Of a stretch of 42,598 nt of DNA, positions 7,906 to 16,524 are shown piece by piece. The position numbers and the translations under genes were made by a program. The first letter of the stretch is position 1. Every line of letters starts with the position of its first letter. Source of the DNA: Legionellales bacterium (GTDB lineage: Bacteria; Pseudomonadota; Gammaproteobacteria; Comchoanobacterales; Comchoanobacteraceae); contig PBLX01000064.1 of NCBI GenBank assembly GCA_002722435.1, forward strand, positions 1 through 42,598. The letters run 5' to 3'. A model generated the notes under the pieces. That model did no database searches. It saw only the letters and a program-made list of their open reading frames with translations, and was not told the DNA's origin.

Positions 7906-8511
7906 TCACAAACTGCGGGCAAATGCTCTGACTTTCTTCATGTGATGGTCAAAGTTTTTTTGCGCCATATTTGGTAGAACCGAGTAAAATCGTAAGTATC
8001 GCGTTGACATACCGCCTAGTTGAAATACGGATTTTTTTAAACGTCGATACGGTATATTATCAAATACGGAAAAATTAAAATAGGTGATCATTGGTCCACC
8101 ATAGCTGATTGACACCAGTCCAAGCTTGCCTTTCATGGCTCCAGCGACTGGGTAGCCGTAATTTTTAAAATAGTCGCTACCAGGAAACATGCACCGATAG
8201 GTAAAAAACCATGTTGGGTGTAAAACCCAGTCTATCCAATTTTCGGTGATTGCATTGAGTCGAAGGTTATGACATGGACTGATCAAAAACATTGCATCTG
8301 CATCCTCTAGACGTTTTCGGTAGTCGAGTACGGCCTTAGGTGGTGGATTGATAGTGGATTGGTAAAACGGTAGTTGTGTTTTCTCTTCAAATAAGTTGAT
8401 CAGATCAATGTCGTGACCACATTGCCGGGCTTCGTCGATAAAGGTGTCTCTGACATGGGCATTGAACGACGACTTGGTGTCATGATGACCAAATATAATG
8501 CAAATTTTCAT
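7906..8511 (-). CDS. Flavodoxin-like NAD(P)H:quinone oxidoreductase
   Basis: Predicted FMN/FAD-dependent two-electron reductase of quinones, of the NQO1/MdaB/KefF type. The 201-residue product begins with the flavodoxin-fold strand and phosphate loop MKICIIFGHHDTKSSFNAHV. It has the family block ISPCHNLRLNAITENWIDWV, then LHPTWFFTYR (compare PxWW..PAxLKxWID in the family) and the glycine loop LGLVSISYGGP. The Trp-Trp of the usual P-WW motif is replaced by CHNLRLN, so substrate contacts may differ. GGGGGAT five bases before the ATG is a strong ribosome site. It is a single gene 101 bases downstream of lysS on the same strand. The quinone-reductase role is inferred from family membership. Confidence 0.8.
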   Translation of the reverse strand: MKICIIFGHHDTKSSFNAHVRDTFIDEARQCGHDIDLINLFEEKTQLPFYQSTINPPPKAVLDYRKRLEDADAMFLISPCHNLRLNAITENWIDWVLHPTWFFTYRCMFPGSDYFKNYGYPVAGAMKGKLGLVSISYGGPMITYFNFSVFDNIPYRRLKKSVFQLGGMSTRYLRFYSVLPNMAQKNFDHHMKKVRAFARSL

Positions 8512-8612
8512 TTTTTATCCCCCTATGTTGGACACACGGTCATGTTAGCATGAGCTGCTAGGCGTGCCAAATACTGTGCATGCGCATTGGCGTGCGGCTA
8601 GCTTACCCGGCC

Positions 8613-10148
8613 CTAGCTGTCATGCTCGTGAGTTTGACGCATCAACGGGAAAAGGATCACGTCGCGAATGGAGGCTGCGTCTGTTAATAGCATCACCAAA
8701 CGATCAATACCGATGCCAACACCACCAGTTGGTGGCATACCATACTCGAGCGCGTTGATGTAGTCATGATCATAATCCATCGCTTCTTCGTCACCCGTTT
8801 GTTTGGCTTCGACTTGTGCTTGGAAACGTTGCGCTTGATCATCAGGATCATTCAGCTCAGAGAATGCATTAGCGATCTCTTTTCCAGCAATGAAAAGTTC
8901 AAATCGGTCTGCAACATCTGGATTATCGTCATTACGCCTTGCTAACGGGGAGACCACTGTTGGGTAATGGGTGATAAAACAAGGTTGTATAATGAGGTGT
9001 TCGACCATCTCTTCAAAGATGATCAACTGCACCTCACCAAGACAGCGATCACTGACATCATGTCCAGCTTTGGTGGCAAAGTGAGCCAGTGCAGTATGGT
9101 CATGTATCATCTTCTCGTCGATACCCTCCACGTAATGGCAGATTGCTTCGGTTATGGTCATGCGCTGAAACTGATTGAAGTCAAGCTGTTCTCCTTGGTT
9201 CTCAACGACTAGATTTGGCGAAACGGTTTGGACCACAGACTTCAACAATGCCTCCGTTAAATCCATCATATCTTTATAGTCTGCATAGGCCTGATAAAAC
9301 TCAACCATGGTAAATTCAGGGTTATGTTTGGTCGACATGCCTTCATTACGAAAGTTACGATTGATTTCAAAGACACGATCGAAGCCACCAACAATCAGTC
9401 GTTTGAGATGCAGCTCGGGTGCAACACGCAAGAATAAATCGCAACCGAGGGTATTGTGGTGGGTTTCAAAAGGCTTGGCGTTTGCGCCACTGATGAGTGC
9501 ATGCATCATTGGAGTCTCGACTTCGAGAAAATCCTGGTCTTGCAGATAGGCACGCAGTGATTGGATGATACGACTGCGCATTTGGAAACGGGTTCGCGAC
9601 TTTTCATTGACCATGATATCGATATAGCGCTTGCGATAGCATGCTTCTACATCGGTCAAGCCATGAAATTTATCGGGTAATGGGTGCAGCGACTTGCTCA
9701 GTAAGCGTATTTCCTTCGCATAGATACTGATTTCGCCCATTTTGGTTTTAAAGACATGGCCAGTCACAAACAAGACATCCCCCAAATCACAATCAAGAAA
9801 GTGATCATAGACTCCTTCGGGAAGATCTTCTGAGCGGGCATATACTTGTATTTGGCCACTGCGATCTTGGATATTGAAAAAGCTGGCTTTGCCCATCAAT
9901 CGTCGGGTCATCATACGCCCAGCAATGCTTACTTCGATCTTTTGTGCCAATAGCGATTCTTGCGTGGCGTCTGCGTAGCCTGGCTCGTTGACAATGGCTG
10001 CAGCCAAATGCTCCGGGCGTGCATCGTTTGGGTAATTGAATCCACTCTGTCGCAACTTATCGAGTTTCTCACGTCGCTGTTTTACTTGATCACGCTTTTG
10101 CCCGTCTGCGTGTTGATCGCTTGCTGCATCATGTTCTTGTTTGCTCAT
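8613..10148 (-). CDS. lysS: Lysyl-tRNA synthetase, class II
   Basis: Charges tRNA-Lys with lysine using ATP; a cytosolic homodimer. The 511-residue length is normal (E. coli 505). An OB-fold anticodon domain occupies roughly residues 75-180 (SIAGRMMTRRLMGKASFFNI). The class II motifs follow: motif 1 (FLEVETPMMH), motif 2 (FEINRNFRNEGMSTKHNPEF) and motif 3 (GGVGIGIDRLVMLL). The N terminus is a charged, lysine-rich helix. AGGCAGG precedes the ATG. In many gammaproteobacteria lysS directly follows prfB; here they share a strand but are 9.4 kb apart with a pilus locus between them. Confidence 0.98.
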   Translation of the reverse strand: MSKQEHDAASDQHADGQKRDQVKQRREKLDKLRQSGFNYPNDARPEHLAAAIVNEPGYADATQESLLAQKIEVSIAGRMMTRRLMGKASFFNIQDRSGQIQVYARSEDLPEGVYDHFLDCDLGDVLFVTGHVFKTKMGEISIYAKEIRLLSKSLHPLPDKFHGLTDVEACYRKRYIDIMVNEKSRTRFQMRSRIIQSLRAYLQDQDFLEVETPMMHALISGANAKPFETHHNTLGCDLFLRVAPELHLKRLIVGGFDRVFEINRNFRNEGMSTKHNPEFTMVEFYQAYADYKDMMDLTEALLKSVVQTVSPNLVVENQGEQLDFNQFQRMTITEAICHYVEGIDEKMIHDHTALAHFATKAGHDVSDRCLGEVQLIIFEEMVEHLIIQPCFITHYPTVVSPLARRNDDNPDVADRFELFIAGKEIANAFSELNDPDDQAQRFQAQVEAKQTGDEEAMDYDHDYINALEYGMPPTGGVGIGIDRLVMLLTDAASIRDVILFPLMRQTHEHDS

Positions 10149-10384
10149 ACGCCTGCCTGTTGACTTAATTGTATGATTGTATCACAAATAAGCATTATCG
10201 CTAGATGTTACGCTAACTACAAGCCCTGGTTCTTATTTTTATAGATTTAGCCACACGTTTGATATGGACACTCATACTTAATCTGCCTGACCCGCCCTTT
10301 TCGCGTTCGTGTTGATCCTTAAATAATGATTGCAAACTCAACAAGCTCACGTTACCTTAATTAGTATTGATTACGGAGCACACA

Positions 10385-11080
10385 ATGCTTTCGCATGCTA
10401 TTATTGGTCTATCGCTTCTGGCGACTCAACCTGTTTTTTCTAACGCATTCAGCACCTCGAATAGCTTTGAGGTCGCATCATATAGTAATATTATTTATAT
10501 TCAAGAGCTTGAGTCATTACATGTGCATATCACTGAAGATAACATTCTTCAAGCACGATCAGATGCAGAAGCCAACCCAATGTCTACTGCGATTATTGCG
10601 CAGAACGTTGAGATCTGTGTCTTATCGAACAACAAAAATGGCATGTTTATTAATGTCGCACCAGTTAGTACTGGGACGCTATCAGCACAGCAGACTGGCC
10701 AGCGCCAAGATCGCCTGACCAATGGTGATAATCTATTGTTTTATAATTCTGATCAGGCACACGCTCTGCCATTTTTTCTGCGTGTTACACCTAACCGCGA
10801 TGCAACCGCCGATGGGCTTATCGGACAGAAAAATGACTTCACCATCTCAGGTAGTGAAGCGCCTTTTGGGTCAGCATTATATAATCTTCAAGCGGGTGTT
10901 GATGGGAAAATTGATCATTTTGATATGACATCACGCTACACTGACACATACAAAAATAATGGTAATGGCTGCAAAGGCGGACCCATACGATACAACATTG
11001 AAATTATGAATAGCGACATTGCTAAAGCGCGAGCCGGTAGCTACCAAACTGCGTTTACTATCAGTGTTAAAAGTGCATAG
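10385..11080 (+). CDS. Secreted pilus subunit paralogue (plus-strand copy)
   Basis: A 231-residue exported protein with signal MLSHAIIGLSLLATQPVFSN. It shares the plan of the five minus-strand subunits: a central strand with the first cysteine (NVEICVLSNNKNGMFINV), a middle domain, then a second cysteine (NGCKGGPIRYNIEI) and a final strand (ARAGSYQTAFTISV) resembling a pilin terminal strand. The ATG at 10385 has CGGAG six bases upstream and is preferred over an in-frame TTG at 10367. It converges on the usher gene and so is transcribed separately. It is the shortest of the six subunits and could be a tip, a terminator or an alternately expressed subunit; that is inference. Confidence 0.7.
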   Translation: MLSHAIIGLSLLATQPVFSNAFSTSNSFEVASYSNIIYIQELESLHVHITEDNILQARSDAEANPMSTAIIAQNVEICVLSNNKNGMFINVAPVSTGTLSAQQTGQRQDRLTNGDNLLFYNSDQAHALPFFLRVTPNRDATADGLIGQKNDFTISGSEAPFGSALYNLQAGVDGKIDHFDMTSRYTDTYKNNGNGCKGGPIRYNIEIMNSDIAKARAGSYQTAFTISVKSA

Positions 11081-11129
11081 TATGATCATGATGCACTTAA
11101 GTGTTTGAGTTGTAAGCCTTGATGTTGTT

Positions 11130-14084
11130 TCAGAAATACAATTCTACCCGTCTATTTTTGATATAAGCTGATTCGTGGTAGACAGGATCTACAGGACGCT
11201 CTTTCCCGTAACTAACCGTGATGATCTGGTGGCTGGTAACTCCTTTTGACTCGAGAAACTCTGCGACAGCGTGTGCTCGCCTTTGCCCAAGCGCTACGTT
11301 GTACTCTGCGCTACCCATTGCACAGGTAAAACCATCAAGATGGATTTGCAGATTGTTATGCTTTTTTAGATAGTGTGAAAATGCAATCAATGTATCAGTA
11401 TGCGCTGGGTCAATGCCATTGCTATCAAAGTCGTAAAGTATTGTATATTTTTCTGATTTCGAAGGCCGCCAATGACTTTCCAGGCTGGCTAGCGTAATTT
11501 TCTCATTTTCAGTTTTTTCTTGGAACACCATGCTTTCTGACCTTAACTTGATATGCACTTTCGGCTCAGATTCTTGCGCGAGCATTAATGGCTTTGAGTC
11601 ATTATCGTTTGTGGTGACTTTCTTAGCGATATGTTTATTGACTTGGCATTGCACTCGCTCTACGAAAGCATAGCCATCGATTGGCTTTATCTTTTTTGTA
11701 ACAAACTCAATACGGCTTTGTTTTTTTCCATCCCCACCCACGGCACCATTTAGCCAGCCGATGTTTTGCACACTTTCAGGATAATAGATGGGCTCACCTT
11801 GTACCATCTCAATACTCGCAAACCCAAATTCATCAGTACGAGCTGTATCAATACTGGATTTAATCACTTGATTGACCAGCGGTGCACCGTCGCAGTAAAA
11901 ATACGCATAGAGTGGGAACTTGGGCCTTACATGATAGCGTACCGTAGTGATATTACCTGGAAATAGAACCAGTGTTTCATCTTCTTTGACTGGCCGAATG
12001 TCGTAAGACTGCTCAGAATCACTACTGATATCTATTTGATATGGCGAGTAAGGCGGTATGGATATAAAATCCGATACGCCATTAGCATGAATTTTGACTC
12101 GACTTACTCCGTGATTGACGTATAGATCTTCATGATTAAAATCACCTTTTAGCTCGACAATAGCGCCGGTGGATTTCTCCATTCCCCACGAGTAGTTCAA
12201 GCCATCACGCGTGATGAAAAACCCAAAATTGTCGTCCCGAGATAAATTAATGTCGAAGAAATAGTCTCTGTCAGCTGATACCTGCCGCATGGCAAAGGAC
12301 GTTGAGATACGATTACCTAATATCTCTCGATTTAGTCCAATATTTCCATCTAGCGATACGCTGTTTTGATCGACACGCACGCCTCCACTGACGATGGCAT
12401 CAGGGCTAATCTCATAATTGGCATCGTAATTGAGCGCTGATGAATTTGTATATACGTCACTTTGTGTATCGTTGGACACATTGGAGTTGACAGTGCCACG
12501 GTGTGTTTTATCTTCGTAGATGAGCTGAGAAGCGGACAGTCGTACGTAGCGGTGATCTCTGTTGACTCCGAGCTCTGTGTTTAAGCGAAATGGTTTTGCA
12601 AAGCCAAGCGATGCTTTGAATGCTTTTTGAATATACCCCTGTAGGTTCGCCACATCACTCAATGTATAGCTAAGGTATAATCGGCCGATATGAGGATTTC
12701 GATAATTAGTAAACAAGTTGTACATCCTACCATCCGAGTATATCGACGTGCGCGTTTTGACAGCTGAGCCACCAACAGAAACTGGCCCTAGATGCGTCTG
12801 CACGGTTGCTGCATAGAGCAGGCCATCTTTTAAGTCATATGCGATTGTTGGCCGGATATAATCATGGGACCTCCAATAGAATCCTGGCCCAGCAGAAACT
12901 TGAAAAGAATCGTCATAGCCCATATCAAGATGCATTGATAGTTTCTTAGTATGTGCGTATGCGTATTGCGCACGCATTATTATGTCGTCTGTAATATCAG
13001 GGAAAACGGATCCGCCTTGCCCGCGATTGTACCCCAGTGAAAAATTGTACTCTGGAAAGCCTGGTTCAATTCCAGCTGAGTTTTTTAAAAATGAAACATT
13101 TTTTCGCTCAGTTTTTCCATCTAGTCCTTCAATTACGATTTCAAGATTGTAAGCACCTGCGGGAAATGAGCTAGTATCGACTATGTGCATACCCACACTA
13201 TAAGTTCTAGCCGCCAGCAGGTTTCCATTGCCATAAAAGCTAACCAGTGAGGGCAGTGCCACTTCGATTTCAACGGGCGTCGCATGATTGACTCGACCGC
13301 CGCGACGCAGCCGATCCGTGCTACTTCTCTGAATACCTACGATATTTTCTTGTGGCATAAAATAGCTTGGTGAGGTTGATAATAACCCAAAGGCATATCG
13401 GTCTCTGCCGCGCATATAGTTGCCGCTAAAATCGGAGATATAAAAACTTGAAACGCCATTACCTTGCCAATATTTATTGTGGTTGTAGAGTGACTGCATC
13501 TGCAAGGAGTATGGCCCCTTACTTAGATATTGGATACTTCTAAGCGCATAAATAAAATTATCTTGCTTACCCAGAACATTACTGCCAAAACGGTTAGAGT
13601 AAGCAAGCTCGTTTGTTGTCGGTTTTAGGTAGCTGGTTTGTGAGACTACTTCGTCTGAGTCTTTGAGAAACTTTGGTGATATATACAAAGAGACTGTATA
13701 GAGATTGCGATTTAATACCGCTGCAACTACTTTCGGTCTCGGCACACAGGTGAAGTGTCTCAACTTATCATGGTTATTACATTTTAGATTAGTGTTTGCA
13801 TTCATTTTTTTAGTGAGTGCACGCGCGATTTCTTCTTTGTTGATCACAGTATCTGGTAGTGCATATGCAACCAAGTACGGGTTTGCAAACTGGATAGTGT
13901 CATCACTGAACTCTGCATCCACTTGCGCAATGAGCTCTCCTCGGTAGTACACATCCAATACGCTGGTTTCAATTCCGCCATCAACCAGATGCTCAAAGCC
14001 TTGCGGCACCCAGTCTTCAGCCTGCGCAAACGCATAAAACAGTATTCCCAGAATAAAGCTGATGAGTACATGCTTACACTTCAT
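11130..14084 (-). CDS. Alpha-type pilus usher fused to a Pal/OmpA-like C-terminal domain
   Basis: Outer-membrane pore that assembles and secretes pilus subunits delivered by the chaperone. The 984-residue product has a signal peptide (ISFILGILFYAFAQA) and an N-terminal domain starting WVPQGFEHL, as in CooC/TcfC-like alpha ushers. A plug-like region (GRVNHATPVEIEVALPSLVS) and a long beta-barrel follow, then the C-terminal usher segment IPPYSPYQIDISSDSEQSYD. After a linker of about 60 residues, residues 880-984 form an OmpA-like domain closest to Pal (YNVALGQRRAHAVAEFLE, VSYGKERP, KNRRVELYF). The arginine of the diaminopimelate site is kept, but the usual HTD/HAD aspartate is Cys (DGFTCAMG). 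It follows the chaperone by four bases, last in the operon. The fusion is the notable oddity. Confidence 0.9.
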   Translation of the reverse strand: MKCKHVLISFILGILFYAFAQAEDWVPQGFEHLVDGGIETSVLDVYYRGELIAQVDAEFSDDTIQFANPYLVAYALPDTVINKEEIARALTKKMNANTNLKCNNHDKLRHFTCVPRPKVVAAVLNRNLYTVSLYISPKFLKDSDEVVSQTSYLKPTTNELAYSNRFGSNVLGKQDNFIYALRSIQYLSKGPYSLQMQSLYNHNKYWQGNGVSSFYISDFSGNYMRGRDRYAFGLLSTSPSYFMPQENIVGIQRSSTDRLRRGGRVNHATPVEIEVALPSLVSFYGNGNLLAARTYSVGMHIVDTSSFPAGAYNLEIVIEGLDGKTERKNVSFLKNSAGIEPGFPEYNFSLGYNRGQGGSVFPDITDDIIMRAQYAYAHTKKLSMHLDMGYDDSFQVSAGPGFYWRSHDYIRPTIAYDLKDGLLYAATVQTHLGPVSVGGSAVKTRTSIYSDGRMYNLFTNYRNPHIGRLYLSYTLSDVANLQGYIQKAFKASLGFAKPFRLNTELGVNRDHRYVRLSASQLIYEDKTHRGTVNSNVSNDTQSDVYTNSSALNYDANYEISPDAIVSGGVRVDQNSVSLDGNIGLNREILGNRISTSFAMRQVSADRDYFFDINLSRDDNFGFFITRDGLNYSWGMEKSTGAIVELKGDFNHEDLYVNHGVSRVKIHANGVSDFISIPPYSPYQIDISSDSEQSYDIRPVKEDETLVLFPGNITTVRYHVRPKFPLYAYFYCDGAPLVNQVIKSSIDTARTDEFGFASIEMVQGEPIYYPESVQNIGWLNGAVGGDGKKQSRIEFVTKKIKPIDGYAFVERVQCQVNKHIAKKVTTNDNDSKPLMLAQESEPKVHIKLRSESMVFQEKTENEKITLASLESHWRPSKSEKYTILYDFDSNGIDPAHTDTLIAFSHYLKKHNNLQIHLDGFTCAMGSAEYNVALGQRRAHAVAEFLESKGVTSHQIITVSYGKERPVDPVYHESAYIKNRRVELYF

Positions 14085-14088
14085 TTGA

Positions 14089-14805
14089 TCAGTTCAATTT
14101 AATTGATTTGGTCGTTTTTTGTTGCCCAAAATAGTTTCCCACGGTGAATTTCAGGTAGTTTGAATCGCTTGATGGCCGGAGTCGATATTGAAATGATTGC
14201 CCTGGAATCAGCGAAGTGTAGATATTGAAAACTTTGCAACTGGACTGACTTTTACACTGATAAAAGGGCCCGACCCCCATCATTGCGTTACCAGAGTTTG
14301 TGATTTTGATCGTTTTGCTATTTTTATCATACACCTCTGTGGTTCTAAAACTATATTTCGCTTTTCCAACGTCAACGATGGTTTCATAAAGTAAACCGAT
14401 GCTGACTGAGGTACGCATACCTCCAGACTCGGGGGTTGTATAATCTATGGGCTTTTCAAGCACATTGTATTTTAAACGATAATATTGGTGTTCATTGCCC
14501 CGACTCTGATTCAGTACGCTGACTCGTAGTCGTTTCTTCAGACCTGGCTTGATGACTAGTTTCTGTGGTGTATATAAAAGACCAAATACTTTTGGGTTTG
14601 GGTTGGTCGTGAACACTAAACTGTTGCTTTCATCAAGATCATATCGTGCCCCCTCTACTTGTACATAAAGTGTTTTGTCCCCTGAATTCCATAGATCGAC
14701 AAACCCGACTGGCTTTTCATTGAGCGCAAGATATTTGGTGTTCACGTGTAACCTAGCAAATCCAGGTATTGCGCTTAGTATCGCGATGATGAATATGATA
14801 TGCAT
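14089..14805 (-). CDS. Periplasmic pilus chaperone (alpha chaperone-usher type)
   Basis: A 238-residue exported chaperone that would hold pilus subunits by donor-strand complementation and hand them to the usher. It has a signal peptide (IIFIIAILSAIPGFA) and an immunoglobulin-like first domain: LALNEKPVGFVDLWNSGDK, VFTTNPNPKVFGLLYTPQKL, then KPGLKKRLRVSVLNQ and EHQYYRLKYNVLEKP. A second domain ends in strand-like segments (KFTVGNYFG). The family call rests on this layout and on its position directly before the usher; sequence similarity to classical PapD-type chaperones is low, as expected for the alpha class. A very strong ribosome site (AAGGAGGAG) overlaps the stop codon of the upstream subunit, so translation is likely coupled and high. 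Confidence 0.8.
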   Translation of the reverse strand: MHIIFIIAILSAIPGFARLHVNTKYLALNEKPVGFVDLWNSGDKTLYVQVEGARYDLDESNSLVFTTNPNPKVFGLLYTPQKLVIKPGLKKRLRVSVLNQSRGNEHQYYRLKYNVLEKPIDYTTPESGGMRTSVSIGLLYETIVDVGKAKYSFRTTEVYDKNSKTIKITNSGNAMMGVGPFYQCKSQSSCKVFNIYTSLIPGQSFQYRLRPSSDSNYLKFTVGNYFGQQKTTKSIKLN

Positions 14806-14817
14806 TCGTACTCCTCC

Positions 14818-15615
14818 TTAGCTGACTATTTTTGGGGTTAAATCTGCACTCAACGAGTATGTTGCTGCACGATTCTCTATTAAGCTCATGATATCTGCAT
14901 AGATAATCATTGTAACGGCACCAGATACACCCCCACTAGTTTGACAAACACTGTTATATGACGTCTGGTGAAAACGAAACCCTGGAGCGTGCGCAGGCGC
15001 CGCAGCCACTGGCCCACTAATTGCGTTCGTATCGTGCGTATAGCTCACAATCTCGCCACTGGTGAAGTGATTGAGCTTCTGGTTATTACCTGTAGGGGTT
15101 GTATTTGTGGCTAACTTTACTCCATTGTACTGCTGTACAGTGAGTGTAGGTGTCGTGTTGATTTGACCGCTTGAAAAGTCATTATTGTAGATATAAACAG
15201 TCTTAGAAGTGTCATTAAGAAATAATAAATCGCTTTGTCCGTTGGCTCCGGTATTGTTTCCTGTAACGCGAAGCGCAATCGGCACTGTGTATGCACCTGA
15301 TGTTAAGCTAGGCAAGGTGCCATTGGTTACGGTTGTTGTCACTGGTGCATCATTGGTTTGCTGATAACACACCTGGAAACTAAACAACGGGAATAGATAA
15401 ACCGCACTACCATCAAAGCTTCCTAGCGCATGTACACCATTTTCAAGATACCCTATCTCATTCGCAGAAAACACAACTTCTAGCGCTCTTGTTGTGCTTG
15501 TTGTGTCGAAGGTTGCTTTACTTGACACAAAAGCTGAAAAGCATGGGATGACTAAACCGCCAAACAGTAAGTTGGTGATTAGATAGCGCATGGGTATTGT
15601 GTGTCTATGACTCAT
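14818..15615 (-). CDS. Secreted pilus subunit paralogue 5
   Basis: A 265-residue exported protein. The signal peptide may run from the first Met or from Met9 (MRYLITNLLFGGLVIPCFSA); AGGAA before the first ATG favours the long form. It contains the family core: YLFPLFSFQVCYQQTNDA with the first conserved Cys, a middle region with the GNNTGANGQSDLLFLND block, a second Cys (SYNSVCQTSGGV), and the terminal strand pattern AVTMIIYADIMSLIENRAAT. It is the last subunit before the chaperone, nine bases after the preceding gene. The Thr/Ser/Asn-rich, Lys-poor composition suits a surface polymer. Role within the fibre (major shaft or minor tip) cannot be told. Confidence 0.75.
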   Translation of the reverse strand: MSHRHTIPMRYLITNLLFGGLVIPCFSAFVSSKATFDTTSTTRALEVVFSANEIGYLENGVHALGSFDGSAVYLFPLFSFQVCYQQTNDAPVTTTVTNGTLPSLTSGAYTVPIALRVTGNNTGANGQSDLLFLNDTSKTVYIYNNDFSSGQINTTPTLTVQQYNGVKLATNTTPTGNNQKLNHFTSGEIVSYTHDTNAISGPVAAAPAHAPGFRFHQTSYNSVCQTSGGVSGAVTMIIYADIMSLIENRAATYSLSADLTPKIVS

Positions 15616-15624
15616 TGGTTTTTC

Positions 15625-16509
15625 CTATGATGAATCAGCAGCCTGAAATTGGATACTGACTGTTGCGGTATAATCTCCTGCTGGCGCCACCATCAACTCT
15701 TTAATGTTCAAGAATACCACAACGCTAATCACACCATTATTCGCCCCACACCCTGAGCTAATTGTTGTGCTGTCGTAAACAAAGCTACTACTACTGGGGG
15801 TTGCAGCTGTCGTTTTCACAAGCGTGTATACCGAATTGCCACTGTAATCAGGTGTACTGGCGTGTTTGAGATGCCCTACTGTTGAGCCCCCCTCTATCCT
15901 ACTAATACTGGCATCGGCTAGCGTGGTTGATGAAAACTCAGAAACTGAACTTAGCTGGCTGTATAATGAGCTTGTGGTGTACAGTGTCGTTCCTGCGAGT
16001 GCTAATCTTTTTATTGTGGTTGCGTCCGATAGCGCGGTATCACCAGGTGAATAAATAAACTCCTGTGTTCCACTTGTTAATGCGCCATTGCCATAGATTT
16101 GCAGGTATGTGTTAATAGTCTCGCTTGTTGGCTTTGTGAATGTCCCATCGGTTACTTTAACGTACATTCCATTGGTAAAATCGGTCGCATCACAACAATA
16201 TTGAAACTTTGCGATGGGCATTAAATACAGTGTTTCCGATGTCGCATCATAATCTGCATGCTCTTTAAGCGCGCTTATCCAGGCTAACTCACTCGCGCTG
16301 AATGTGATACGAAAATCGAATGTTTCATCATCATCAACGTTAGACATGCCTTGTACATTAATAGTTGGTAACAATTGCGCAGAGGCACTACTCACAGTGA
16401 CCACACCCGTAGCTGTATCAACCTGATCATCTGCAAAACACAAATCGAAAAACAAGATACCTACAAAAATACAGTATATTATCCTGTATTTGCTGATTTT
16501 CATCATCAT
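15625..16509 (-). CDS. Secreted pilus subunit paralogue 4
   Basis: A 294-residue exported protein with signal YRIIYCIFVGILFFDLCFAD. Family features: LYLMPIAKFQYCCDATDFTN with an extra Cys beside the conserved one, then MYVKVTDGTF, YLQIYGNGAL, the second Cys in SSGCGANNGVISVVVFLNI, and a terminal strand APAGDYTATVSIQFQ. A strong ribosome site (GGGAGGAAT) lies seven bases before the first of three consecutive ATGs. It is in the operon between two other subunits, 9 and 15 bases away. The terminal strand with alternating hydrophobic residues after a conserved Gly-x-Tyr resembles the last strand of donor-strand-exchanged pilins; this structural reading is inference. Confidence 0.78.
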   Translation of the reverse strand: MMMKISKYRIIYCIFVGILFFDLCFADDQVDTATGVVTVSSASAQLLPTINVQGMSNVDDDETFDFRITFSASELAWISALKEHADYDATSETLYLMPIAKFQYCCDATDFTNGMYVKVTDGTFTKPTSETINTYLQIYGNGALTSGTQEFIYSPGDTALSDATTIKRLALAGTTLYTTSSLYSQLSSVSEFSSTTLADASISRIEGGSTVGHLKHASTPDYSGNSVYTLVKTTAATPSSSSFVYDSTTISSGCGANNGVISVVVFLNIKELMVAPAGDYTATVSIQFQAADSS

Positions 16510-16524
16510 AAGTATTCCTCCCGC

